From S012-113 sp965368405 (GTDB lineage Bacteria; Bacteroidota; Bacteroidia; Cytophagales; Cyclobacteriaceae), in contig CBDUMS010000032.1 of assembly GCA_965368405.1 (NCBI GenBank), positions 1-33,759 on the forward strand: 33,759 nucleotides of DNA, given 5' to 3'. The notes below the pieces were generated by a model. That model did no database searches, was not told the origin of the DNA, and worked only from the letters and a program-made list of their open reading frames with translations. Of this stretch, positions 25,750-33,759 are shown piece by piece. The first letter of the stretch is position 1. Each line of letters starts with the position of its first letter. A program made the position numbers and the translations under genes.

Positions 25750-26586
25750 ATGCTTAGCCTTTTAAGATTTGTTTTTATTGCCGGACTTGTCTTAGCAACA
25801 ACATCTATTTTTGGTGCAAAAGTCGACACCGTCCAGGTATGGAGTCCATCGATGAAAAAACATGTGCCTACCATAGTTATTACACCCGATAATTATTCAG
25901 CCACAGGAAAAGAGTACCCCGTTGTATACTTATTGCATGGCGCTGGTGGAAATTATAGAAGCTGGATTTCGCAGGCCGATGGAATTACCAACCTTTCAGA
26001 CGAATACGCTACAATAATTGTATGTCCAGATGGTGCTAAAACCAGTTGGTATCTCGATAGCCCTGTTGACAGTACGATGCGTTATGAGACTTTTGTTGCT
26101 AATGAGCTTACCGCAGCGATAGATGATCGATATAATACCATAAAAACACCCAATGGCAGGGCCATAACCGGGTTGAGCATGGGAGGACATGGCGGCCTTT
26201 TTCTTTCCTGGCGCCATCAGGATGTGTTTGGGGCCGGAGGAAGTATGAGTGGCGGGGTAGACATTCGGCCTTACCCCAATAACTGGGATTTAGCGAAAAG
26301 ATTAGGCCCTATAGTAGACTTTAGAGATAACTGGGATGATCATGCTGTAACGAATATGGTGGACCTTCTTAAAGGAACTGAACTTGCTATTATCATTGAT
26401 TGTGGCATTGACGACTTCTTCTTCGAAGACAATCAGGTGTTGCATAATAAGTTGGTCGAGGCAAAGATTGATCATGATTATATTGTGCGACCGGGTGGGC
26501 ATACCTGGGATTATTGGCGAAATGCGGTACAATATCAACTGTTATTTTTTAGTAATTTCTTCCAAGATCGCGGAGCGATAGACTAA
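25750..26586 (+). CDS. Secreted alpha/beta-hydrolase esterase (esterase D/tributyrin-esterase type)
   Basis: A 278-residue protein with a signal peptide (LLRFVFIAGLVLATTSIFGA) and an alpha/beta-hydrolase fold of the putative-esterase family (PF00756). The catalytic set can be read: nucleophile Ser143 in ITGLSMGGHGGLF, acid Asp217 or Asp221 in IIDCGIDDFFFEDN, and His251 in RPGGHTWDYW. An oxyanion loop HGAGGNYRSW follows the first strands. Such enzymes cleave acyl or carbohydrate esters (feruloyl, acetyl-xylan, S-formylglutathione, tributyrin); the signal peptide argues for an exported polysaccharide- or lipid-ester esterase and against the cytoplasmic formylglutathione hydrolase. Length is normal. 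It is the third gene of the tight VOC-PCD-esterase operon, 5 bases after the dehydratase. The 107 bases after it contain no gene. Confidence 0.85.
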   Translation: MLSLLRFVFIAGLVLATTSIFGAKVDTVQVWSPSMKKHVPTIVITPDNYSATGKEYPVVYLLHGAGGNYRSWISQADGITNLSDEYATIIVCPDGAKTSWYLDSPVDSTMRYETFVANELTAAIDDRYNTIKTPNGRAITGLSMGGHGGLFLSWRHQDVFGAGGSMSGGVDIRPYPNNWDLAKRLGPIVDFRDNWDDHAVTNMVDLLKGTELAIIIDCGIDDFFFEDNQVLHNKLVEAKIDHDYIVRPGGHTWDYWRNAVQYQLLFFSNFFQDRGAID

Positions 26587-26693
26587 GCAGTATTTCTTCT
26601 TTTCTATTTATTTAGAATAATGCAGGAGTCATTGGTCCTAAATCGGCCTTGTTACTCAGGATTTTCTTATTTTAGGGAATTAAGCTTAACCAT

Positions 26694-29405
26694 ATGCCCT
26701 CAATTTTACCGGGATACGAGTACGACATTTTTATCTCTTATCGCCAAAATGATAACAAGCGAGATAGCTGGGTCACCAATTTCGTTCAAGCTCTACGAGA
26801 TGAGCTGGAAGCAACTCTCAAAAACCCAGTATCAATATACTTCGACGAAAACCCTCATGATGGCTTATTAGAGTCACATCAAGTGGCAGCATCGCTGGAA
26901 GGCAAGCTAAAATGTATTGTTTTTATCCCGATTGTTTCACAAACCTATTGTGATGAGCAGGGATACGCATGGTCGCAAGAATTCCTGCCATTTATTGAAA
27001 AGGCAAGCTCTGATGGGTTGGGAATGAACATTAAACTGGCCAATGGTAACGTAGCTAGTCGAGTACTCCCTATTAAAATTCATGATCTGGATGCTGAAGA
27101 TCAGTCCATGCTGCAGGAAAAACTTGGAGGACCTCTTCGATCTATCGATTTTATCTACAAAGAGCCTGGTGTGAACAGGCCGCTTAGACCTCAAGACAAT
27201 CGGGAATTAAATCAGGAGAAAACTTCTTATCAAAACCAACTTAATAAGGTAGCCAATGCCTTAAAGGAAATAGGCACATCTGTTCTTTCTACAAGCTCTA
27301 AAGAGGAGGCTATTTCTCAAGAAAAAACAGTAACCCCAATACAAGGCGTTTCTAAAAAACGAAATTATATGCTTATTGCGGCCTCGATAGTATTAATTGG
27401 GGTATTAGGCTATTTTTTTTCCTTAGGGCTTAAAAGTTCAGTGGGGGATGAGTTTGACTACGATATTGCCGTTATCTATTTTGAAAATCTGACTGATGAT
27501 GAAAAATATGATGATGGGTTGGTTAATCTTATCCAAATAAATTTGGCTGAAGACACTAGTCTGAACTTGGTGCCAAGGCAGCAATTATACGATGCACTTA
27601 AGGATATTAGTTCTGAGGTTGCCGCACCCGATCAGTCAGTTGCAACGGAGTTGGCCGCTTCGCTCAATGTTCAGTATATGGTTATTGGGAGGGTAATACA
27701 ACAAGGCTTACAGGTGTTGGCACAGGTAGAACTTATTGAGATCAGCACGGGGAAGGTTGTTGCCTCAAAAAAGGTGCAGGCAGCTAAAGATGAGATCTTT
27801 TCGCTTGCAGATGATATTACGGCCCAATTAATGCAAGGTCGAATCCCCGAAAGAGACTATGACGTCACTCATTTAACCACATCTAATTATACGGCTTATC
27901 AATATTTTTACGAAGGTCTGGAAGACATGTGGGACTTAAAGTTTGGAGAGGCTTCAACTAAGCTCTCAAAGGCAATTGAGCTCGACTCCACTTTCGCTAT
28001 GGCTTATGTTTACAAGGCTATTGCAGATAATCCATTTGGAGATGTCGACATTTATGCAGACCCATCCGAAAGTATAGCTACCATTAATAAAGCCATGTCA
28101 TATGCAGGAAATTTGCCCAACAAGGATAAGCTGCTTACCAAAATGGTTTATGATTATATAAATCAAAACCCAGGTTTTACAGAAACCCTGGTCGAACTCG
28201 TCAAAATTGATCCTTATGATAAATTAGTTGGTGTTTATGATTTGTGGTCAATTATGACCGGTCAAGCTGACTCTATTAATTTAGAACGTAGGTTCGAAAT
28301 GATTAAAAGAAACCCGAATGACGCATTTCTATATAACGACCTTGCCTATGTTTATTTGATTATTGGCGAAAAAGACAAAGCAATTGAAGCAGTTGATAAT
28401 TACCTTATGGGCGATCCTGAGCTATTCAATGCATATCATTCAAGTTGGGAGGTTTACCTAATGGCCGGGAAACCTGCTCAGGCTTTGAAATATGCGAAAA
28501 CTATGGAAGAGAAGTTCTCCTATAGTAACCGATTTGCCTGGCGTGCAACCTCATATTTGTTTGGATTGGATCCTGACTCGGCCATTGACTTATATAACCT
28601 AAGCTATAAGCAAACTTTGTCGAAGTCTTTACTTCCAATTGGCGGAAGCGCATATATGATGAAGGGACAATGGTCTAGATCCCTTTCTAGCATAGATGAG
28701 GTAATGAACATTGCTCAAGATAGCAATCGGCAAGAGTTAGAAGCCTATCTCAGCTTGGCAAAGCCAGTTGTGCAGATGGTATCCGGGCAACTAAAAGAAG
28801 CACTGAAGTCTATTGACATAATTATTGAATCGTCCAATGAGCTTTTTGAGTATAATCCATACTTTATCGTAGCCAATTATTATAAAGGCTTAGTTTACTT
28901 AAAGAATGAGGAGGTGGAGATGGCAAATCAACAATTATCGATCCTTAAAAATGCAATCACAGAACAGGGTTCGGATAAACGGTTTGTTCAGTTTTATGAA
29001 TTGTTATCAATGGAGATTGCTTTAGAGGAAGGAAGGTTAGTTGAACTCGAAAAAATGCTAAGTGAGAGTCGGCTGGGGAGAATTCAAAATAGTGCCCGAT
29101 TCTACTCAATAAGGCTTCAGTACTTAATGGAGTCAGGTCAGATGGAGCTAGCTCTTGATTACCTTGATAATATACATGCCTACTTACTGGCGGCTAGGCC
29201 AACTTTTGGCGGAGACTTAACTCTTTTTACAATCAATTTAATGAATAGTAATTTTTACCGTGGTCAGATACTTGAAGCTTTGCAGAGAAATTCGGAAGCC
29301 ATCGAAGCCTATTCTGCTTTCCTTGAACTACTTAAATCATCAGAAACAGAATTGCCTGAAATTAATATAGCACTGGAGCGAATATCAAAGCTTTCTAAAC
29401 TTTGA
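26694..29405 (+). CDS. TIR-TM-TolB-like-TPR protein (first TIR paralogue)
   Basis: A 903-residue protein. The TIR domain (about residues 9-165) opens with YEYDIFISYRQND and contains YAWSQEF, where Glu96 occupies the W-x-x-E position of the catalytic glutamate in NAD-cleaving TIR domains. A basic KKR precedes a transmembrane helix at about 225-245. Then comes a TolB/FlgO-like alpha-beta domain (about 255-380: DIAVIYFENLTDDEKYDDG) and a long all-helical region to the end with TPR-type repeats (for example AYVYKAIADN, AIEAVDNYLM, AIEAYSAFLEL). By the positive-inside rule the TIR domain is cytoplasmic and the remaining ~660 residues periplasmic. TIR domains act as NADases, cyclic-nucleotide makers or scaffolds; which applies here is not shown. 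It stands 90 bases before a second TIR protein with almost the same first 17 residues. Confidence 0.78.
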   Translation: MPSILPGYEYDIFISYRQNDNKRDSWVTNFVQALRDELEATLKNPVSIYFDENPHDGLLESHQVAASLEGKLKCIVFIPIVSQTYCDEQGYAWSQEFLPFIEKASSDGLGMNIKLANGNVASRVLPIKIHDLDAEDQSMLQEKLGGPLRSIDFIYKEPGVNRPLRPQDNRELNQEKTSYQNQLNKVANALKEIGTSVLSTSSKEEAISQEKTVTPIQGVSKKRNYMLIAASIVLIGVLGYFFSLGLKSSVGDEFDYDIAVIYFENLTDDEKYDDGLVNLIQINLAEDTSLNLVPRQQLYDALKDISSEVAAPDQSVATELAASLNVQYMVIGRVIQQGLQVLAQVELIEISTGKVVASKKVQAAKDEIFSLADDITAQLMQGRIPERDYDVTHLTTSNYTAYQYFYEGLEDMWDLKFGEASTKLSKAIELDSTFAMAYVYKAIADNPFGDVDIYADPSESIATINKAMSYAGNLPNKDKLLTKMVYDYINQNPGFTETLVELVKIDPYDKLVGVYDLWSIMTGQADSINLERRFEMIKRNPNDAFLYNDLAYVYLIIGEKDKAIEAVDNYLMGDPELFNAYHSSWEVYLMAGKPAQALKYAKTMEEKFSYSNRFAWRATSYLFGLDPDSAIDLYNLSYKQTLSKSLLPIGGSAYMMKGQWSRSLSSIDEVMNIAQDSNRQELEAYLSLAKPVVQMVSGQLKEALKSIDIIIESSNELFEYNPYFIVANYYKGLVYLKNEEVEMANQQLSILKNAITEQGSDKRFVQFYELLSMEIALEEGRLVELEKMLSESRLGRIQNSARFYSIRLQYLMESGQMELALDYLDNIHAYLLAARPTFGGDLTLFTINLMNSNFYRGQILEALQRNSEAIEAYSAFLELLKSSETELPEINIALERISKLSKL

Positions 29406-29495
29406 ACGAATTTTTAATGAAAATAAAATTTCCTGAGTGAAATCTGGAGGGGCAGAAAAAAAAATTATTACCTTGTGTAGTTAAATTATCTCGCG

Positions 29496-32108
29496 ATGCC
29501 ATCCATCCTACCTAATTACGAGTACGACATTTTTATCAGCTATCGCCATAACGATAATCGTTCTGGGGCTGTTACAAGTTTTGTAAACCATCTTAAGGAA
29601 GAATTAGCGGCTACCTTAAAAACCCCACTTTCTATCTACTTCGACACCAATGCGTATGATGGTTTAATGGAGCACCATGATGTGGATAAAAGCCTCGCGA
29701 TTAAACTGAATAGCCTGATTTTTATTCCGGTAATTTCCCAAACCTACTGCGACACCAGCAGTTTTGCATGGCAACATGAGTTCTGCGTATTTAATAAAAT
29801 TGCAAATGCTAGCGACCTTGGCCGCGATATAAAATTAAATAGCGGCAATGTTGCCAGTCGCATTCTGCCTATTAAAATTCATGACCTTGATCCCGAGGAC
29901 AAGCAAGTAATTGAGGATGAAATAGGCGGAGTTCTCCGCGCGATTGAATTTATTTTTAAATCGGCAGGGGTGAATCGCCCTTTACGAATCGAGGATAAAC
30001 GAGAAGACAATTTAAATCGGTTGTTCTATCGCGACCAGGTGAACAAAGTGGCCAATGCGATTAAGGATATTATCAATGGTATTCGATATCCAGATCGCGT
30101 TCAGGTTTCTGATCACGAAACAACGCAGGATGATCCCGAAGTAAACGGTTCTTCATCGATGCAGGAGGCACATAAGAATTCAATCGCCGTTCTTCCCTTC
30201 AGAAATATATCTAATGATCCATCGCAGGAATATTTTGCTGATGGAATAACCGAGAATATTCTGATGGAGCTTAGTAGCTTACAGCATCTAAAAGTGATCT
30301 CCCGAACCTCAGTGATGCGTTACAAAAACACCGAGAAGTCGGCACCGGAAATCGCCACTGAGTTGAATGTGAAGAGTATCCTAGAAGGCAGCGCTCAGGC
30401 ACATGGCAATAAGGTTCGTATTAATGCCCAGCTTATAGATGCTCAAAAAGACGATACGATATGGTCGAAAGTGTTTGTAGAAAGTCTTGACGATATTTTT
30501 GAGATTCAGAATAAGGTTGCTGAAGTAGTTGCAAAAGAACTGCAGGGTTCTATTAGTCCGAAGGAAGCCGAGGTAATTAAGGAAGTGCCTACAAAGAATC
30601 CAGAAGCTTACGACCTATTCCTAAAGGGAAGACATGCTTTTAACCAATGGGGTGTAGAAGGATATAAAGCAGCCAGCGAATACTTTAAACAGGCGATTGC
30701 TAAGGATCCAGATTTTAAGCAGGCCTATTCCTATTTGGCCAGTTCCTATTCGGCAAGAATGTCGTGGAATGGTGACCTATCACCTATGGAAGCCAAAGAA
30801 AAAATTGAGCTATACCTGGACGAAGCCTGGCAGCGTGGCCCATCGGATAACGATTACCTTACTAAGGCCTTTGTAGAATTTTTTATCAGCAAAGACTTTA
30901 CGGCCTCAGAAGAATTATTGACGAAGGGGATGGAAGTAAATAGTAATAATGCGATGGTAATTTATACCTACAGCTACTTACTATGTATGATGGGTCGTTT
31001 CAAAGAAGCTCTTCAAATGGTTGATAAGGCTAAGGCCATCGATCCGCTCACGGTGGCCTATTATAACTACCAAACGATTAGCCTCTACCTTCTTGGTGAG
31101 TACGATCGCGCAATCGATACTTTAGAAGAAGCACTAAAACTATATCCCTCGGTACTCCGGCTCTATGATTTTTTAGGAAAGGTTTATTTAACGAAAGGTG
31201 ATTACACCAGCGCTGCATCAGCCATCCATTCGGGTTTGGCTTCGGCACCCATCCGGCCACCTTCTATGGTCGCCTATCTTGCTATAGCCTTGCTTGAATT
31301 AAATCAGCCAGAACAAGCACGTAAACTTCTAAATGAATTGATCGCTCGAAGTGAAGCCTCAGAAAAAGGGGTGAATATTTATTTGGTCTATATCTATAAT
31401 GCTATGGGCGATATCCCAACGGCGTTACAATGGCTTGCCAAAGCAAGGCTCACCAACGATATTGATTTAATCTGGTTTTACGTTGACCCACTATTAAACG
31501 GCCTTCCGAAGGAACCTTCTGAGCCTGATTTTGAAGGAGCTGAAAAGCATATTAATGATCTGCTAGAGCAAAAATTACCATCATTAACCTATCATAATCT
31601 GGAGCATATCCAGGATGTGTTGCATTCGGCATTAAAAATTGCAGAGTCTGAAAATATTCCTGAAGAGGACGTTAAACTAATTCGTCTCGCGGCCCTTTTT
31701 CATGATGCCGGTTTTATTTATCAACGCGAGGAACATGAAAAAAGAAGCGTAGAAATTGCAAGGGATATTTTACCACGTTTCGGTATTAGCGAGGAGCAAT
31801 TGGTGAGTATTGCAAGCATGATTATGGCCACTAAAATTCCTCAGAAGCCTACTTGTCAGCTCGATAGGATTATTTGCGATGCCGATTTGGATTATCTTGG
31901 GCGCAATGATTTTGATCAGATATCCGAAGGTCTCTTCCAGGAATTTAAGAGTGAGGGTCTAGTTGAGACCGAACGCGAATGGAATCTGGTGCAAAAGACT
32001 TTTTTTGAATCGCATCAGTACCATACAGCCTATAGTAAGAAAAATCGAGCAGCCCTAAAATCGAAACATCTCGAAGAAATCATTCTCAAGCTAAAGAATA
32101 GGGGATGA
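29496..32108 (+). CDS. TIR-TolB-like-TPR-HD phosphohydrolase fusion (second TIR paralogue)
   Basis: An 870-residue protein. Domains in order: TIR, about 9-165, with YEYDIFISYRHND and AWQHEF (Glu95 in the WxxE position); TolB/FlgO-like, about 228-350 (SIAVLPFRNISNDPSQEYF, then the GS-rich stretch SILEGSAQAHGNKVRINAQL); about eight TPR-like helix pairs, 370-670 (YKAASEYFKQAIAKDPDFKQ, YDRAIDTLEEALKLYP); and an HD-type metal phosphohydrolase, about 690-866, with His700, His704, the HD pair His736-Asp737 (ALFHDAGF) and ICDADLDYLGR (Asp795/Asp797). No membrane segment is predicted, in contrast to its neighbour. The TolB-TPR block is often joined to class III adenylate cyclases in Bacteroidota; here TIR takes that place. 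HD domains hydrolyse nucleotide phosphates. The last four bases overlap the next start codon (ATGA), so the following sensor is probably translationally coupled. Confidence 0.8.
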   Translation: MPSILPNYEYDIFISYRHNDNRSGAVTSFVNHLKEELAATLKTPLSIYFDTNAYDGLMEHHDVDKSLAIKLNSLIFIPVISQTYCDTSSFAWQHEFCVFNKIANASDLGRDIKLNSGNVASRILPIKIHDLDPEDKQVIEDEIGGVLRAIEFIFKSAGVNRPLRIEDKREDNLNRLFYRDQVNKVANAIKDIINGIRYPDRVQVSDHETTQDDPEVNGSSSMQEAHKNSIAVLPFRNISNDPSQEYFADGITENILMELSSLQHLKVISRTSVMRYKNTEKSAPEIATELNVKSILEGSAQAHGNKVRINAQLIDAQKDDTIWSKVFVESLDDIFEIQNKVAEVVAKELQGSISPKEAEVIKEVPTKNPEAYDLFLKGRHAFNQWGVEGYKAASEYFKQAIAKDPDFKQAYSYLASSYSARMSWNGDLSPMEAKEKIELYLDEAWQRGPSDNDYLTKAFVEFFISKDFTASEELLTKGMEVNSNNAMVIYTYSYLLCMMGRFKEALQMVDKAKAIDPLTVAYYNYQTISLYLLGEYDRAIDTLEEALKLYPSVLRLYDFLGKVYLTKGDYTSAASAIHSGLASAPIRPPSMVAYLAIALLELNQPEQARKLLNELIARSEASEKGVNIYLVYIYNAMGDIPTALQWLAKARLTNDIDLIWFYVDPLLNGLPKEPSEPDFEGAEKHINDLLEQKLPSLTYHNLEHIQDVLHSALKIAESENIPEEDVKLIRLAALFHDAGFIYQREEHEKRSVEIARDILPRFGISEEQLVSIASMIMATKIPQKPTCQLDRIICDADLDYLGRNDFDQISEGLFQEFKSEGLVETEREWNLVQKTFFESHQYHTAYSKKNRAALKSKHLEEIILKLKNRG

Positions 32109-33759
32109 AGATAACCAAGAAGCTAGAAGCCGAAATAAGCAAATTTTTAGATACGTATTGGCGCACCTATTTCGAAGGAAATCTTGATAAGTGGTCAAGT
32201 TTTATTCCCGACGACTTTCGCAATATAGGAACAACCAACGAAGAACTTTGGAGCAGTAAAAAAGATATTCTCGATTACACCAAAAGTGTAATTGATCAGA
32301 TGGTTGGCCAGGCTGATATTCGGAATAAGAAGATTGAGCTATTTTCCTATGAGCCTTACATTATGGCTCATGAGTTGGGAGATTTATATGTAAAGAATGA
32401 AGATGAATGGGTTTTTTACGCACCATTCCGCCTCTCGACAATCCTCACTCAAACCGACAATGGCTGGCTGGTGCTTCATCAGCACGGTTCATACCCGGAT
32501 TCCAGAGCCGCTGTGGGAGAAGCATTTTCTTTGGATGCACTAAAAATTGAAAATCAAAAGCTGCTCGAGGCTGTCGCGCAGCGTACCAAAGAACTTGAAA
32601 ATAGGAATAAAGAATTAGCAATCGAAGCCGCGCTGGAACGGGTAAGGGCGGTGGCCATGGGCATGGAGGAAGCCGCGGATCTTTTAGAAATTTGCCGGGT
32701 GCTTTATAAGGAACTTGAAGATTTAGGTTTTGTCGAGCTCAGAAATACCATGGTGAACCTGAATAATGACCAGAAATCATTGCTCGATAATTATGACTAT
32801 AGCGGTAAGTCGGGGGGTGAGGTTACCGTGATCCCTTATGACAGTCATCCCGCCACCAGAAATATTGTCAATAAATTAAAGAAGTCAGCAAACGCCTTTG
32901 GGCAATTTGCTCTTACCGGTAAAAGGCTTGATGAATGGCGTTCCTACAGGAAAGAGCTGGGAGAAAAAGATGACCCCCAGCTCAAGAACACAAAAAAGCT
33001 TTCGTATTATTTCTATTCTGTAGGCACAGCATCTATTGGCGTATCTACCTATAAGCCAATTTCAAAAGAGCAATTGGCTCTTCTAGAAAGATTCAGGAAT
33101 GTCTTTGAGCTGGCCTATCGTCGCTATACCGATATAAAAAAAGCAGAACAGCAGGCCCGTGAAGCGAGAATTGAGGCAGCGCTCGAGAAAGTAAGGGCAA
33201 GAACGATGGCCATGCAGCACAGTAGTGAGCTCCCAGAGGCAGCCAATTTATTATTCCTTGAAGTTCAAGCACTGGGTTTGCCAGCCTGGAGCTGTGGCTA
33301 CAATATTCTTAATGAGGATAAGAAATCTGTAATGTGTTGGATGAGCAGTGAAGGACAAATTCTGTCCGGATTTCTTTTACCTTTCACCAATACCGGCGAG
33401 AAGTCTTTTCCGCAATGGGAAAAAGCAATTAAGGACAAGGTACCGTTTCTGGTGCAGGAGTTAGGTGGAAAAGACATTGAGGAGCATTATGACTATATGC
33501 GAACGCTGCCGGGACTGGAGCCTGTTCTGGAAGAACTAGACGCGGCTGGGCTTGCCTTGCCTACTTATCAGATTAATCATCTTTCCTTCTTTAAAGGCGG
33601 CTTTTTGCTTTTCATCACCTATGAACAGGTACCTGAAGCACACGATCTTTTTAAACGATTTACCAAGGTGTTCGAGCAAACCTTTACCCGCTTTCTTGAT
33701 TTACAAAAAGCAGAAGCACAGGCCCGTGAAGCGCAGATTGAAGCGGCACTGGAGCGTGT
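32105..33759 (+). CDS. NTF2-like plus repeated GAF-like multisensor, 5' part
   Basis: A gene that starts at ATG 32105 and is open to the window edge (551 codons visible, no stop). Residues 1-135 resemble an NTF2/SnoaL-like ligand-binding fold (WRTYFEGNLDKWSSFIPDDF, WVFYAPFRLSTILTQ, WLVLHQHGSYPD). A coiled coil follows to about 172, and then two GAF-like sensor modules (about 185-340 and 370-525), each preceded by a linker of the type IEAALE(K/R)VRA. A third linker starts at residue 545. The linkers stand 183 and 189 codons apart, and the DNA of the last two is clearly similar. Such Bacteroidota proteins usually end in a histidine kinase, SpoIIE phosphatase or cyclase output domain, which here lies beyond the window. 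The ATGA overlap with the TIR-HD gene indicates one operon. The GAF call is by pattern and spacing; exact domain edges are approximate. Confidence 0.75.
   Translation, partial: MKITKKLEAEISKFLDTYWRTYFEGNLDKWSSFIPDDFRNIGTTNEELWSSKKDILDYTKSVIDQMVGQADIRNKKIELFSYEPYIMAHELGDLYVKNEDEWVFYAPFRLSTILTQTDNGWLVLHQHGSYPDSRAAVGEAFSLDALKIENQKLLEAVAQRTKELENRNKELAIEAALERVRAVAMGMEEAADLLEICRVLYKELEDLGFVELRNTMVNLNNDQKSLLDNYDYSGKSGGEVTVIPYDSHPATRNIVNKLKKSANAFGQFALTGKRLDEWRSYRKELGEKDDPQLKNTKKLSYYFYSVGTASIGVSTYKPISKEQLALLERFRNVFELAYRRYTDIKKAEQQAREARIEAALEKVRARTMAMQHSSELPEAANLLFLEVQALGLPAWSCGYNILNEDKKSVMCWMSSEGQILSGFLLPFTNTGEKSFPQWEKAIKDKVPFLVQELGGKDIEEHYDYMRTLPGLEPVLEELDAAGLALPTYQINHLSFFKGGFLLFITYEQVPEAHDLFKRFTKVFEQTFTRFLDLQKAEAQAREAQIEAALER
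33137..33192 (+). repeat. Linker repeat, second copy, in the multisensor gene
   Basis: This 56-base stretch encodes KKAEQQAREARIEAALEK and aligns without gaps to 33704-33759 (42 of 56 bases identical, with the shared run CAGGCCCGTGAAGCG). The separation is 567 bases, exactly 189 codons. The corresponding first copy, less alike, starts at 32621 (IEAALERVRA). The repeats mark the borders of duplicated GAF-like modules. Confidence 0.8.
33704..33759 (+). repeat. Linker repeat, third copy, cut by the window end
   Basis: This 56-base stretch encodes QKAEAQAREAQIEAALER and is the partner of 33137-33192. It breaks off after a partial codon at the window edge, so at least one further sensor module or the output domain should follow. 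Confidence 0.8.

Noticed and set aside
26694..33759. Thoeris or another known TIR antiphage system
   Set aside because: No ThsA-like SIR2/SLOG effector or other known defence partner is encoded here, and both TIR proteins carry TolB-like and TPR domains more typical of Bacteroidota signalling proteins.

Overview
The window looks like chromosomal DNA from a member of the Bacteroidota, most likely a marine-type Cytophagales (Flammeovirgaceae/Cyclobacteriaceae/Roseivirga-like). This is inferred from the gene families: ~800-residue MacB/FtsX permeases without their own ATPase, an ECF sigma/anti-sigma pair with a coiled-coil anti-sigma, DUF4097 and outer-membrane barrel proteins, and GAF multisensors joined by 'IEAALE(K/R)VRA' linkers. 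Start codons lack clear Shine-Dalgarno sequences, and several upstream regions carry a TAnnTT(T)G box typical of the phylum. The DNA is moderately AT-rich throughout. I saw no tRNA, rRNA, CRISPR array, insertion sequence or attachment site, and no gene-free stretch exceeds 300 bases (the longest is about 235 bases, 14860-15094).

Layout. 1-2040 (+): the 3' end of a tricorn-like S41 protease, a small YwbE-family protein and an overlapping HKD-phospholipase/cardiolipin-synthase-like lipoprotein. 2043-6702 (-): a UPF0126/TRIC-type membrane protein, then an envelope operon whose transcription order is ECF sigma factor, anti-sigma, DUF4097-like surface protein, outer-membrane barrel protein, ending in a strong terminator at 2813-2842; then a TspO-like membrane protein. 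6860-8434 (+): a class C beta-lactamase-like serine hydrolase lipoprotein, converging on a minus-strand set (MacB/FtsX permease, DUF885-like protein, peptidyl-dipeptidase Dcp) with a 13-bp hairpin terminator between them. 15095-17708 (+): AlaA-type aminotransferase, a small lipoprotein, a secreted YceI protein and a 14-bp hairpin terminator. 17877-22728 (+): two tandem MacB/FtsX permeases of identical length. 22797-24385 (+): a one-pass membrane protein and a bestrophin-type channel. 24453-26586 (+): a tight three-gene operon of a double-VOC lipoprotein (TTG start), pterin-4a-carbinolamine dehydratase and a secreted esterase.

26694-33759 (+) is the most unusual part. Two paralogous proteins begin with nearly the same N-terminal TIR domain, followed by a TolB/FlgO-like domain and a long TPR region. 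The first has a transmembrane segment after the TIR domain. The second has none, but ends in an HD-family metal phosphohydrolase domain. The stop codon of the second overlaps (ATGA) the start of a large multisensor protein with an NTF2/SnoaL-like domain and repeated GAF-like modules, which is still open at the window edge. The set looks like a signalling module that pairs a possible NAD-consuming enzyme (TIR) with a possible nucleotide phosphohydrolase (HD) and a ligand sensor. That reading is inference; the domain order is what the sequence shows.
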